Below are positions 1 through 7,064 of a stretch of 19,711 bases of DNA, in pieces. Source of the stretch: DATIXD01 sp035518875 (GTDB lineage: Bacteria; Pseudomonadota; Gammaproteobacteria; Methylococcales; Methylococcaceae); NCBI GenBank assembly GCA_035518875.1, contig DATIXD010000159.1:1-19711 (forward strand), in the 5' to 3' direction. A model generated the notes under the pieces. It ran no database searches, was not told where the DNA came from, and saw only the letters and a list, made by a program, of their open reading frames with translations. Within the stretch, counting starts at the first letter, position 1; every line of letters begins with the position of its first letter. The translations under genes and the position numbers were made by a program.

Positions 1-186
1 AATGTAATAGTCACAGTCGTCGATTACCTTTTTGATCAAGTTCCACTGAGATTCATTTGCTGCCGGGAACAGTTCCATTCCAGCTGGCATGCAGTCAAGC
101 TCAAGAAGCGCGTGCATCACTTCCTGCCGCTCGGCCTCAAGATCTTTGAATGTGCTGCTCACAAAAACTTGAAATCTCTTCTCCAC
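1..186 (-). CDS. DUF4062 domain protein, N-terminal fragment cut by window edge
   Basis: Reading the minus strand from a GTG at 186-184 gives 62 codons that stay open to the window edge. The product begins VEKRFQVFVSSTFKDLEAER and continues with a PAGMELFPAANE segment and an acidic IDDCDYYI stretch. The VFVSSTFKDLxxER start and the MELFPA segment are the hallmark of the DUF4062 domain (PF13271), which normally forms the N terminus of larger proteins, often with NTPase or repeat domains. The GTG start is chosen because AAGGA lies seven bases upstream; the frame stays open further upstream but contains no ATG. The domain's biochemical role is not established as far as I know, and the C-terminal part that would define the protein is outside the window. 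The family call is firm; any role in defence would be a guess from its mobile-gene surroundings. Confidence 0.8.
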   Translation of the reverse strand, partial: MEKRFQVFVSSTFKDLEAERQEVMHALLELDCMPAGMELFPAANESQWNLIKKVIDDCDYYI

Positions 187-253
187 CGCGATGTCCTTTA
201 TGTAACGAAACGAATAGCGTTTATCCGCCGCGCCGTTAAGTGCGAATCGAGCA

Positions 254-288
254 TGCAAAATAGGGTCTGCAAAATGCAAAATGCAAAA
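254..288. repeat. TGCAAAA heptamer repeat, four copies
   Basis: The heptamer TGCAAAA occurs at 254-260 and then three times head to tail at 268-274, 275-281 and 282-288. It lies 70-100 bases upstream of the DUF4062 start. On the minus strand it places TTGCAT and TATTTT 18 bases apart, a weak promoter-like pair, so the repeat could sit within that gene's promoter. Confidence 0.6.
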
Positions 289-382
289 TGGGACCAAGTC
301 TCCTGTTTTGCCAGCCGCTCTTTGTCCGGGGGTAGGACGGGTAAAACTTAACGTTCCCATTCACTCAACAGCTTCCGTTTCG

Positions 383-685
383 TCAAGCTGCCACGCGCGG
401 CGATACCTCGCGCTCGATGGTTTCCACCAGTTCGCTGCGTGCTTTCCGCAGGTCGTAAGCAGTCTGGAGATTGAGCCAAAATTCCGGTGTGGTGCCGAAA
501 TAGCGCGCCAGCCTGAGTGCCGTGTCGGGCGTGATGGCGCGCTTCTCCCTCACGATATCGTTGATGCGGGGCGCGGGCACTTTGAGGGCCAAGGCCAACG
601 CATTTGCGCTCAGATCGAACGGAACCAAAAACTCTTCCCGCAAAATTTCACCCGGATGAACCGGGCGCATTGTATTGGTTGTCAT
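383..685 (-). CDS. higA: HigA-family antitoxin (Xre-type HTH)
   Basis: This 100-residue protein starts MTTNTMRPVHPGEILREEFL, the typical opening of HigA/VapI antitoxins. A five-helix Xre-type DNA-binding domain covers about residues 22-63 (LSANALALALKVPAPRINDI, then TPDTALRLARYFG), followed by the characteristic PEFWLNLQTAYDLRKA stretch. Antitoxins of this family bind the cognate HigB ribonuclease and repress their own operon. The toxin gene lies upstream on the same strand, the usual toxin-first order for higBA, but the gap of 82 bases is unusually long because it contains a toxin-gene relic. An internal ATG at codon 6 is an alternative start. Confidence 0.9.
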   Translation of the reverse strand: MTTNTMRPVHPGEILREEFLVPFDLSANALALALKVPAPRINDIVREKRAITPDTALRLARYFGTTPEFWLNLQTAYDLRKARSELVETIEREVSPRVAA

Positions 686-700
686 GATGCTGACTTCTCT

Positions 701-736
701 ATGGTAAGCGACGACTTCAACGTCATAAGCGTGGTG
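701..736 (-). pseudogene. Relic of a second higB 3' end
   Basis: Directly upstream of higA and in frame with it, the minus strand encodes HAYDVEVVAYH. The intact toxin ends HAYDVEIVDYH, so 9 of 11 residues are identical, with about 25 of 33 bases matching. An in-frame TAA at 742-740 blocks the relic upstream and there is no start codon of its own. The likely explanation is that the original toxin partner of this antitoxin was replaced or partly deleted, or that a tandem duplication decayed. Such a short match could be chance within a conserved family motif, but its position exactly where a toxin should end makes that less likely. Confidence 0.5.
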
Positions 737-758
737 CGTTTATAGGCCCTAAAAACGC
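736..758. repeat. Imperfect 23-bp palindrome at the higB/relic boundary
   Basis: GCGTTT at 736-741 pairs with AAACGC at 753-758, and TAGG at 743-746 pairs with CCTA at 748-751, giving 10 paired positions of 11 around base 747. It lies between the toxin stop and the toxin relic. It may be an operator, a processing hairpin or the footprint of a rearrangement. Confidence 0.5.
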
Positions 759-767
759 CTAATCGAT

Positions 768-1046
768 CTAGTGATAATCAACAATTTCAACGTCATACGC
801 ATGACCGCCCTCGAAGCGGAAGCAAACGCGCCATTGGCTATTGATACGAATGCTCCACTGATCGTCCCGGTCCCCGAATAGCTTTTCCAGGCGATTGCCC
901 GGCGGACTGCGCAAGTCTTCGATGGCGCTGGCGGAATCCAGCATTTGCAGCTTGCGTTCGGCCCGTGCCTGGAACGCGCGGAACCGGCGTGGGCTTCCGC
1001 CCGAGAACAGCGCTTCGGTGTCCTTGCAGCGGAACGTCCGGATCAT
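768..1046 (-). CDS. higB: HigB-family toxin (RelE/ParE superfamily mRNA endonuclease)
   Basis: The 92-residue product has the full length and features of HigB toxins: IRTFRCKDTEALFSGG at the start, a helical middle, then RLEKLFGDRDDQWSIRINSQWRVCFRF and the terminal HAYDVEIVDYH. HigB toxins cleave mRNA on the translating ribosome and are neutralised by HigA. No residue is obviously missing, so the toxin is probably active. The ATG at 1046 has no Shine-Dalgarno sequence just upstream. A palindromic operator-like site and a plausible -10 box end only a few bases before it, so the message may be nearly leaderless. The gene is followed by the higB relic and then higA. Confidence 0.9.
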   Translation of the reverse strand: MIRTFRCKDTEALFSGGSPRRFRAFQARAERKLQMLDSASAIEDLRSPPGNRLEKLFGDRDDQWSIRINSQWRVCFRFEGGHAYDVEIVDYH

Positions 1047-1058
1047 GGCGAAATGATA

Positions 1059-1088
1059 TAACGCTCAGCGTTAAACATGAAGCGTTAT
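1059..1088 (-). promoter_or_regulatory. Candidate higBA promoter with HigA operator half-sites
   Basis: A perfect 15-bp palindrome (TAACGCT and AGCGTTA around one base) lies at 1059-1073. A third half-site, AGCGTTAT on the plus strand, is at 1081-1088. All are within 45 bases of the toxin ATG. On the minus strand TATCAT (1058-1053) could be a -10 box, with a weak TTCATG -35 at 1081-1076. Autoregulation by HigA binding inverted repeats is standard for the family; these particular sites are inferred. Confidence 0.5.
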
Positions 1089-1123
1089 GGCTTGCGATGG
1101 TGATCCGCCGCAGGGGTTTATTT

Positions 1124-1148
1124 GGCGGAACCGCTACCGCGTTCCGCC
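1124..1148. terminator. Strong hairpin downstream of parE, possible terminator or REP-like element
   Basis: GGCGGAAC at 1124-1131 pairs perfectly with GTTCCGCC at 1141-1148 around a nine-base loop. It begins four bases past the parE stop codon. No T-run follows on either strand, so classic intrinsic termination is uncertain. The GC-rich GGCGGAAC/GTTCCGCC pairing also resembles dispersed intergenic palindromes common in proteobacteria. Confidence 0.45.
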
Positions 1149-1151
1149 CTA

Positions 1152-3041
1152 CTACAAAACCTCCGCCAGATTCCCCTTCTCCTCCAGCCAGACCTTGCGG
1201 TCGCCGGCGCGTTTCTTGGCGAGCAGGAGGTCGAGGCGGTTGTCGGTGTCGTCTTCCTGTTCCAGGGTGAGCTGGATCAACCGTCGGGTGTCGGGATTCA
1301 TGCTGGTTTCCCGCAGTTGCGAGGGATTCATCTCGCCCAGACCCTTGAAGCGCTGGACGTTAACCTTGCCCTTGATTTTTTCCGCTTCGATGCGGTCCAG
1401 AACGCCCTTTTTCTCCGCCTCGTCGAGGGCGTAGTAGACATGTTTGCCCACGTCGATGCGATAGAGCGGCGGCATGGCAACGAACACATGGCCGGCGGCG
1501 ACCATCGGGCGGAAGTGGCGGACGAACAGGGCACAGAGCAGGGTGGCGATATGGTTGCCGTCGGAGTCGGCGTCGGCCAGGATGCAGACCTTGCCGTAGC
1601 GGATGTTCCCCAGGTCCGGCGAGCCCGGATCGACGCCCAGGGCGAGCGCTATGTCATGCACTTCCTGCGAGGCCAGCACGCTTTCCGAATCCACTTCCCA
1701 GGTATTCAGGATTTTCCCCCGCAGCGGCATGATCGCCTGGAACTCGCGCTCGCGGGCCTGTTTGGCCGAGCCGCCGGCGGAATCGCCCTCCACCAGGAAC
1801 AATTCGGTGAGGCGTGTGTCCTGCGAGGCGCAATCGGCGAGCTTGCCGGGCAGGGCGGGGCCTGCCGTCACCTTCTTGCGAACCACCTGCCGACTGGCGC
1901 GAAGGCGTTTCTGGGCGCTCTCGATGATCAGGGTGGCGATGCTTTCGCCAACAAGGGGGTGCTGATTGAGCCAGAGACTGAAGGCATCCTTGACCACGCC
2001 GGAGACGAAGGCGACGCACTCGCGGGAGCTGAGCCGTTCCTTGGTTTGCCCTGAAAACTGCGGTTCCTGGAGCTTGACCGATAGGACGAACTGGCATTTT
2101 TCCCAGACGTCTTCGGGTGCGATCTTGATGCCCCGAGGCAACAGATTGCGGAACTCGCAAAACTCGCGGACGGCCTCGGTCAGCCCGGCGCGCAGGCCAT
2201 TGACATGGGTGCCGCCCTGCGGGGTCGGCACCAGATTGACATAGCTTTCCGCCACCGCCTCGCGCACTTCCGCCGCCCAGACCACCGCCCAGTCGGCACT
2301 TTCCCCGCTACCTTCCATCGCGCCGGTGAAGGGTTGATCGGGTACGCATTCGACGTGGCCGATCTGATCCAGCAGATATTCCGGCAGGCCGTTCTCGTAA
2401 TGCCAGACTTCTTCCTCGCCGCTCGCCTCGTCGAAGAGACTGATCCGAAGGCCCGGGCACAGCACCGCCTTGGCACGCAGCAAATGCTTGAGGCGGGGGA
2501 CCGAGACGCGAGGTGAGTCGAAATACCGGACTTCCGGCCAGAAGCGGACGATGGTGCCGGTTTCCCTGCGGTTGGCGCTACCGATCTCGGTCAGCTCGGA
2601 GGTCTTTTCGCCTTGCGCGAAACTCATCGTGTAAATCTTGCCGCCACGGCGGACTTCCACTTCCAGGCGCATGGACAGGGCATTGACCACCGAAATGCCC
2701 ACGCCGTGGAGGCCGCCGGAAAAGCTGTAACTCTTATGCGAAAACTTGCCCCCTGCGTGCAGCTTGGTCATGATGACCTCGACGCCGGAGACGCCCAGTT
2801 CGGGATGGGTGTCCACCGGCATCCCGCGGCCGTCGTCGCGTACTTCCACGCCGCCATCCTTCAGCAGCTTCACTTCGATGGAGCGCGCGTACCCGGCCAG
2901 GGCCTCGTCCACGCTGTTGTCGATGACTTCCTGGGCCAGATGGTTGGGGCGCGAGGTGTCGGTATACATGCCGGGGCGCTTGCGCACCGGGTCGAGTCCG
3001 CTCAACACTTCGATGGCGGAGGCGTCGTAGACTTCGCTCAT
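1152..3041 (-). CDS. parE: DNA topoisomerase IV subunit B
   Basis: The 629-residue product is the ATPase subunit of topoisomerase IV, which with ParC decatenates daughter chromosomes. The N-terminal GHKL ATPase shows EVIDNSVDEA (38-46), DDGRGMP (69-75) and the ATP-lid glycines GGLHGVG (109-115). The QTK loop is at 332-334. The TOPRIM domain contains EGDSAGG (418-424), PLRGKILN (439-446) and the metal-binding DADSDG (490-495). DADSDGxHI rather than the GyrB-type DADVDGxHI, and the length near 630 without the GyrB insert, favour ParE over GyrB. The gene is divergent from xseB, with 210 bases between. There is no strong Shine-Dalgarno before the ATG. No disruption is seen. Confidence 0.97.
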   Translation of the reverse strand: MSEVYDASAIEVLSGLDPVRKRPGMYTDTSRPNHLAQEVIDNSVDEALAGYARSIEVKLLKDGGVEVRDDGRGMPVDTHPELGVSGVEVIMTKLHAGGKFSHKSYSFSGGLHGVGISVVNALSMRLEVEVRRGGKIYTMSFAQGEKTSELTEIGSANRRETGTIVRFWPEVRYFDSPRVSVPRLKHLLRAKAVLCPGLRISLFDEASGEEEVWHYENGLPEYLLDQIGHVECVPDQPFTGAMEGSGESADWAVVWAAEVREAVAESYVNLVPTPQGGTHVNGLRAGLTEAVREFCEFRNLLPRGIKIAPEDVWEKCQFVLSVKLQEPQFSGQTKERLSSRECVAFVSGVVKDAFSLWLNQHPLVGESIATLIIESAQKRLRASRQVVRKKVTAGPALPGKLADCASQDTRLTELFLVEGDSAGGSAKQAREREFQAIMPLRGKILNTWEVDSESVLASQEVHDIALALGVDPGSPDLGNIRYGKVCILADADSDGNHIATLLCALFVRHFRPMVAAGHVFVAMPPLYRIDVGKHVYYALDEAEKKGVLDRIEAEKIKGKVNVQRFKGLGEMNPSQLRETSMNPDTRRLIQLTLEQEDDTDNRLDLLLAKKRAGDRKVWLEEKGNLAEVL

Positions 3042-3193
3042 AGGCTGGTAGACAGTGCCAAATAATTGGGGATGGGATAGCCGCGGAGGCTGGGGTTTTT
3101 CGCAAACCGAACAGGCCGAAAGATAGGCGCCATAGCCTAGATAGTCCAGGCGGATTTATCAAGTTGAACGATCCTGTGGGATAATGTGCCGCT

Positions 3194-3222
3194 TTGACAG
3201 CGCTCAGCCCAAGCCTTATCGT
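3194..3222 (+). promoter_or_regulatory. Candidate sigma-70 promoter for xseB-ispA
   Basis: A perfect -35 box TTGACA at 3194-3199 is followed after exactly 17 bases by TATCGT (3217-3222, four of six consensus bases), about 30 bases before the xseB ATG. A second possible start is an extended -10 (TGG then GATAAT, 3177-3185) slightly upstream. The same intergenic region must also serve parE on the other strand. Confidence 0.55.
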
Positions 3223-3251
3223 AGGGTTCCGCGCCAATCAACACTATCTGC

Positions 3252-3482
3252 ATGGTCAAGAAAGCCTTCCGTTTCGAGGAATCCCTCGCCGAACTCGAAC
3301 AACTGGTCGAACGCATGGAGCAGGGGAACCTGTCGCTGGAGGAGTCGCTAAAGCTGTTCGAGCACGGCGTCCAGCTGACGCGCTCCTGTCAGAAAGCCCT
3401 GAAGGAAGCCGAGCAAAAGGTACAGATCCTTCTGGAAGAAAATGGCCAACCCACTCTGAAGCCCTTTACCGATGAATCCTGA
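3252..3482 (+). CDS. xseB: Exodeoxyribonuclease VII small subunit
   Basis: This 76-residue, largely helical protein has the XseB signature: FEESLAELEQLVERMEQGNL followed by SLEESLKLFEHGVQLTRSCQ and an AEQKVQILL segment. Several small subunits assemble on XseA to form the nuclease that degrades single-stranded DNA in both directions. xseA is not in the window, which is usual because the two genes are often unlinked. The stop codon overlaps the ispA start by 11 bases, so the two are translationally linked, an arrangement found widely in gammaproteobacteria. Confidence 0.95.
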   Translation: MVKKAFRFEESLAELEQLVERMEQGNLSLEESLKLFEHGVQLTRSCQKALKEAEQKVQILLEENGQPTLKPFTDES

Positions 3483-4374
3483 AAACGCCCTGAAAGATTT
3501 CATGCAAGCCTGCCAAAGCCGTGCCGAGAGCGCGCTGGACGCACGCCTTCCCGCCGCGAGCAAGCTCCCGGAACGCTTGCACGAGGCCATGCGCTACTGC
3601 GTCCTGGGTGGCGGCAAGCGCTTGCGTCCCTTACTGACTTATGCCACCGGAAGGGCCTTGGACTTGACCATGGATCGGTTGGACGGCCCCGCCTGCGCCG
3701 TGGAATTCGTCCACGTCTACTCGCTGATCCACGACGACTTGCCGGCGATGGACAACGACGATCTACGGCGCGGCAAGCCGACCTGTCACAAGGCCTATGA
3801 CGAAGCCACCGCGATTTTGGCCGGGGACGCCTTGCAGGCGCTCGCGTTTCACGTGCTGGCCCACGATCCTGCGATCGACGTTCCGGCAGCCTGTCGCGTC
3901 GCGATGATCGAGACACTGGCGACGGCCTGCGGCTCCCTGGGAATGGTCGGCGGTCAGGCCATCGACCTGGATTCGGTCGGCAAGACACTGGATGTGCCGG
4001 GGCTGGAATGTATGCATATCCGCAAGACCGGTGCCTTGATACGGGCGAGCGTCCGCCTGGCCGCCCTGGCGAAACCGGGGCTGGAGGTGGAATTGGCCGA
4101 CAAGCTGGATCATTACGCCAAATGCATCGGTCTGGCGTTCCAGATCCAGGACGACATTCTGGACGAGGAAAGTGATACCCAGACGCTGGGCAAGACCCAG
4201 GGCAAAGATCGGGACAACAACAAACCTACCTATCCCGCGCTGCTGGGGATGGCCGGCGCCAAACAGAAGGCGCAAGAACTGCATGAAGAAGCGCTGGCAA
4301 GCCTGTCCGGTTTCGGCGAGGACGCCGGCTATTTGCGTGCACTGTCCGCGTTCATCATCCAGCGGCAGAGTTGA
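3472..4374 (+). CDS. ispA: Farnesyl diphosphate synthase (geranyltranstransferase)
   Basis: This 300-residue all-helical prenyltransferase condenses isopentenyl diphosphate with dimethylallyl and then geranyl diphosphate to give farnesyl diphosphate, the precursor of quinone side chains, undecaprenyl carriers and hopanoids. It shows GGGKRLRP (46-53), the first aspartate-rich motif DDLPAMD (88-94, with the two-residue insertion typical of bacterial type II enzymes), GQAID (161-165), KTG (185-187) and the second motif DDILD (227-231). The position between xseB and dxs is the classical isoprenoid gene neighbourhood. The ATG lies inside the end of xseB. Longer-chain specificity cannot be excluded from sequence alone. 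Confidence 0.95.
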   Translation: MNPENALKDFMQACQSRAESALDARLPAASKLPERLHEAMRYCVLGGGKRLRPLLTYATGRALDLTMDRLDGPACAVEFVHVYSLIHDDLPAMDNDDLRRGKPTCHKAYDEATAILAGDALQALAFHVLAHDPAIDVPAACRVAMIETLATACGSLGMVGGQAIDLDSVGKTLDVPGLECMHIRKTGALIRASVRLAALAKPGLEVELADKLDHYAKCIGLAFQIQDDILDEESDTQTLGKTQGKDRDNNKPTYPALLGMAGAKQKAQELHEEALASLSGFGEDAGYLRALSAFIIQRQS

Positions 4375-4541
4375 TGTGGGTGGGGCGGTTTTCGGCCGCT
4401 CTCCCTGAACGGCGGCCTAAGGGCTGCCCTGCACTCGGCGCGGGCCCCGCGTTCGCCGGCCAATCTTTCCTTGAAACCGGCTCCCCGGAGTTTCATAATT
4501 GATCGCCAGTTCAATTTCTTATCAAAACGATCGGCTTAAGC

Positions 4542-4592
4542 ATGGCTGCGGAAGCTGCATCTCAAGTCCCGGAATGCCTAATCAATGAGTGA
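4542..4592 (+). CDS. Possible 16-codon leader ORF overlapping the dxs start
   Basis: An ATG at 4542 opens a 16-codon frame (MAAEAASQVPECLINE) whose TGA at 4590-4592 overlaps the dxs start codon (4585) by eight bases. dxs itself lacks a clear Shine-Dalgarno, so ribosomes finishing this frame could restart at dxs. No good ribosome site is seen before the leader ORF either, so this may be chance. Confidence 0.2.
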   Translation: MAAEAASQVPECLINE

Positions 4593-6507
4593 ATCGAAAA
4601 CGTTCCCTTTTCTTTATGGAATAAACAGCCCTGCCGATCTGCGGCGATTGCCGGAAGAGCAGCTGCCGCAACTGGCCGAGGAAGTGCGCGCATTCCTGCT
4701 TGAGAGCGTCAGTCAGTCGGGGGGGCATCTGGCTGCAGGCCTGGGAACCGTGGATCTGACCATCGCCTTGCACTATGTCTTCGATACGCCGAACGACAGA
4801 ATCGTCTGGGATGTCGGCCATCAGGCTTATCCGCACAAAATACTCACCGGCCGCCGCGACCGCATGCCCACCATCCGGAAAAAGGACGGGCTTTCGGCGT
4901 TTCCGACGCGGGAAGAGAGCCCTTACGACACGTTCGGCGTCGGTCACTCCAGCACCTCCATCAGCGCCGCACTGGGCATGGCGATCGCCGCCTCGCTGGA
5001 CAAGAGCGAGCGCCATGCCGTGGCGGTCATCGGCGACGGCGGCCTGACCGGCGGCATGGCCTTCGAGGCCCTGAATCACGCCGGCGTGCTCGACGCCAAC
5101 CTGCTGGTCATCCTCAACGACAACGAGATGTCGATATCGCCCAATGTCGGCGCCTTGAACAACTACCTGGCCAAGATCCTGTCCAGCAAGTTCTATTCGA
5201 GCATGCGCGAGGGCAGCAGACATTTGTTGAGCCGCAGCATGCCCAGCGTCTGGGAGCTGGCGCGCCGCGCCGAGGAGCATGTGAAGGGCATGGTCGCGCC
5301 CGGTACCCTGTTCGAAGAGCTGGGATTCAACTACATCGGCCCCATCGACGGCCACAACATGGACATGTTGGTGACCACCCTGCGGAACCTGCGCGATCTG
5401 CCGCCAGGGCCGCGCTTCCTGCATGTGGTGACCAAGAAGGGCAAGGGCTATCTTCCCGCGGAACTCGATCCGGTGGCCTACCATGGCGTGGGGACTTTCG
5501 ATCCGAGCAAGGATCATCTCCCGAAAGCCAAGCCCAGCAGTCCGACCTACACCGAAATCTTCGGTCAGTGGCTTTGCGATATGGCCAAGCAGGAGCCCAA
5601 ACTATTGGGCATTACCCCGGCCATGCGCGAAGGTTCGGGCCTGGTCGAGTTTTCCGAGCGCTTCCCGGAACGCTATTTCGATGTGGGTATCGCCGAGCAG
5701 CACGCCGTGACGCTCGCCGCGGGCCAGGCCTGCGAGGGCTACCATCCGGTGGTGGCGATTTATTCCACCTTCCTGCAACGCGCCTATGATCAGTTGATTC
5801 ACGACGTGGTTCTGCAGAATCTGCCGGTGCTGTTCGCCCTCGATCGCGCCGGCCTGGTCGGGCCTGACGGCCCGACCCACGCGGGCAGTTTCGATTTCAG
5901 CTACATGCGCTGCCTGCCGAACATGCTCATCATGGCGCCCGCCGACGAGAACGAATGCCGGCAGATGCTTTACACCGGCTTCAAACACCAAGGCCCTGCC
6001 GCTGTCCGCTATCCACGCGGCAAGGGGCCGGGCGTCGAGATCAGCGCGCAAATGTCCGCTCTGCCCATCGGCAAGGCCGAGATCAGGCGTCAGGGCACGG
6101 GCATTGCAATCCTTGCCTTCGGCAGCATGGTCACGCCGGCACTGGAAGTGGGCGAAAAACTTGGCGCGACCGTGGTCAACATGCGTTTCGTCAAACCGCT
6201 GGACGAAGCCTTGGTGACGGAGATGGCCAGGACTCACGACACCTTGGTCACCGTGGAGGAAAACGTGATCGCGGGTGGCGCCGGTGCGGCAGTGAACGAA
6301 TACCTCGGGGCCCGGCAATGCCTACTGCCGATCCTGAACCTTGGCCTGCCCGACGCCTTCGTCGAACAGGGCAGCCGTGAGGAATGCCTGGCCGCTTGCG
6401 GGCTCGATGTCGGAGGCATTGACGCCTCGATTCGAGCCTTTTTGGATCGCCAGCACCTTGGCGAACATCAGCCCGTGAGGCACGCCAAAGCCAAGGGCAA
6501 GCATTGA
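4585..6507 (+). CDS. dxs: 1-deoxy-D-xylulose-5-phosphate synthase
   Basis: The 640-residue product joins pyruvate and glyceraldehyde 3-phosphate to form 1-deoxy-D-xylulose 5-phosphate, the first and usually rate-controlling step of the MEP isoprenoid pathway. The thiamine diphosphate domain shows SGGHLA (around 45-50), VGHSSTS (119-125) and the cofactor- and metal-binding stretch beginning GDGGLTGGMAFEALNHAG and reaching NDN at 178-180. The central pyrimidine-binding domain contains DVGIAEQHAVTLAAG with the catalytic glutamate, and the C-terminal transketolase domain is complete. It works directly upstream of IspA in the pathway. The spacing after ispA is about 210 bases, so it may have its own promoter. 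The apt start overlaps its stop. Confidence 0.97.
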   Translation: MSESKTFPFLYGINSPADLRRLPEEQLPQLAEEVRAFLLESVSQSGGHLAAGLGTVDLTIALHYVFDTPNDRIVWDVGHQAYPHKILTGRRDRMPTIRKKDGLSAFPTREESPYDTFGVGHSSTSISAALGMAIAASLDKSERHAVAVIGDGGLTGGMAFEALNHAGVLDANLLVILNDNEMSISPNVGALNNYLAKILSSKFYSSMREGSRHLLSRSMPSVWELARRAEEHVKGMVAPGTLFEELGFNYIGPIDGHNMDMLVTTLRNLRDLPPGPRFLHVVTKKGKGYLPAELDPVAYHGVGTFDPSKDHLPKAKPSSPTYTEIFGQWLCDMAKQEPKLLGITPAMREGSGLVEFSERFPERYFDVGIAEQHAVTLAAGQACEGYHPVVAIYSTFLQRAYDQLIHDVVLQNLPVLFALDRAGLVGPDGPTHAGSFDFSYMRCLPNMLIMAPADENECRQMLYTGFKHQGPAAVRYPRGKGPGVEISAQMSALPIGKAEIRRQGTGIAILAFGSMVTPALEVGEKLGATVVNMRFVKPLDEALVTEMARTHDTLVTVEENVIAGGAGAAVNEYLGARQCLLPILNLGLPDAFVEQGSREECLAACGLDVGGIDASIRAFLDRQHLGEHQPVRHAKAKGKH

Positions 6508-7022
6508 TGGAGCGGCTCAAGGCTAAGATCCGGGACATCCCGGATTTCCCCAAGCCGGGCATCCTTTTCAAGGACATTACTCCGCTGGTGAAAGACCCGG
6601 CGCTACTGCGCCTGACGGTGCACCAGCTCCTGCATCCATTCCTGGGGCAGAACATCACCGCCGTCGCCGGCATGGAGGCGCGCGGCTTCATCTTCGGTTC
6701 CCTGGTCGCCTGGGAATTGGGCGTCGGCTTCATACCACTGCGCAAACCCGGGAAGCTCCCCTACGATGTGCAGTCCGTCGCCTACGACCTCGAGTACGGC
6801 TCCGCCGCGCTGGAAGTGCACATGGATGCACTGGGGGCGGGCGACCGCGTCCTTTTGATCGATGATCTCCTCGCCACCGGGGGTACCGCCAAGGCCAGTT
6901 GCGAGCTGATCGAAAGCCTGGGCGCGGAAGTCGTCGCCTGCGCCTTCGTGGTCGAGCTTGATTTCCTCAAGGGCCGGGAGAACCTGCGAAAATACCCGGT
7001 TCATTCCCTATTGCATTACTGA
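6507..7022 (+). CDS. apt: Adenine phosphoribosyltransferase
   Basis: This 171-residue enzyme converts adenine plus PRPP to AMP and pyrophosphate in purine salvage. It has the family N terminus IRDIPDFPKPGILFKDITPL, the MEARGFIFG segment and the PRPP-binding loop VLLIDDLLATGGTA at 115-128. The ATG at 6507 shares its first base with the dxs TGA stop (TGATG), indicating translational coupling; a TTG one codon earlier is less likely. Length matches the family. No functional link to isoprenoids is needed to explain the pairing; it is probably simple co-transcription. Confidence 0.96.
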   Translation: MERLKAKIRDIPDFPKPGILFKDITPLVKDPALLRLTVHQLLHPFLGQNITAVAGMEARGFIFGSLVAWELGVGFIPLRKPGKLPYDVQSVAYDLEYGSAALEVHMDALGAGDRVLLIDDLLATGGTAKASCELIESLGAEVVACAFVVELDFLKGRENLRKYPVHSLLHY

Positions 7023-7064
7023 TTCTCGGCCAAGGCGCAGGATGCATTCCGCGCACTATTGGTA

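Noticed and set aside
281..745. Plus-strand 154-codon frame at the left end
   Set aside because: Antisense to higA, with no recognisable domain or ribosome site.
736..780. Integron attC-like site next to higBA
   Set aside because: The palindrome lacks a convincing RYYYAAC/GTTRRRY core pair, and no integrase is present.
1122..2054. Plus-strand 310-codon frame
   Set aside because: Antisense shadow of the parE C-terminal half, which has unmistakable TOPRIM motifs.
4582..5517. Minus-strand 311-codon frame
   Set aside because: Antisense to the thiamine diphosphate domain of dxs; no domain of its own.
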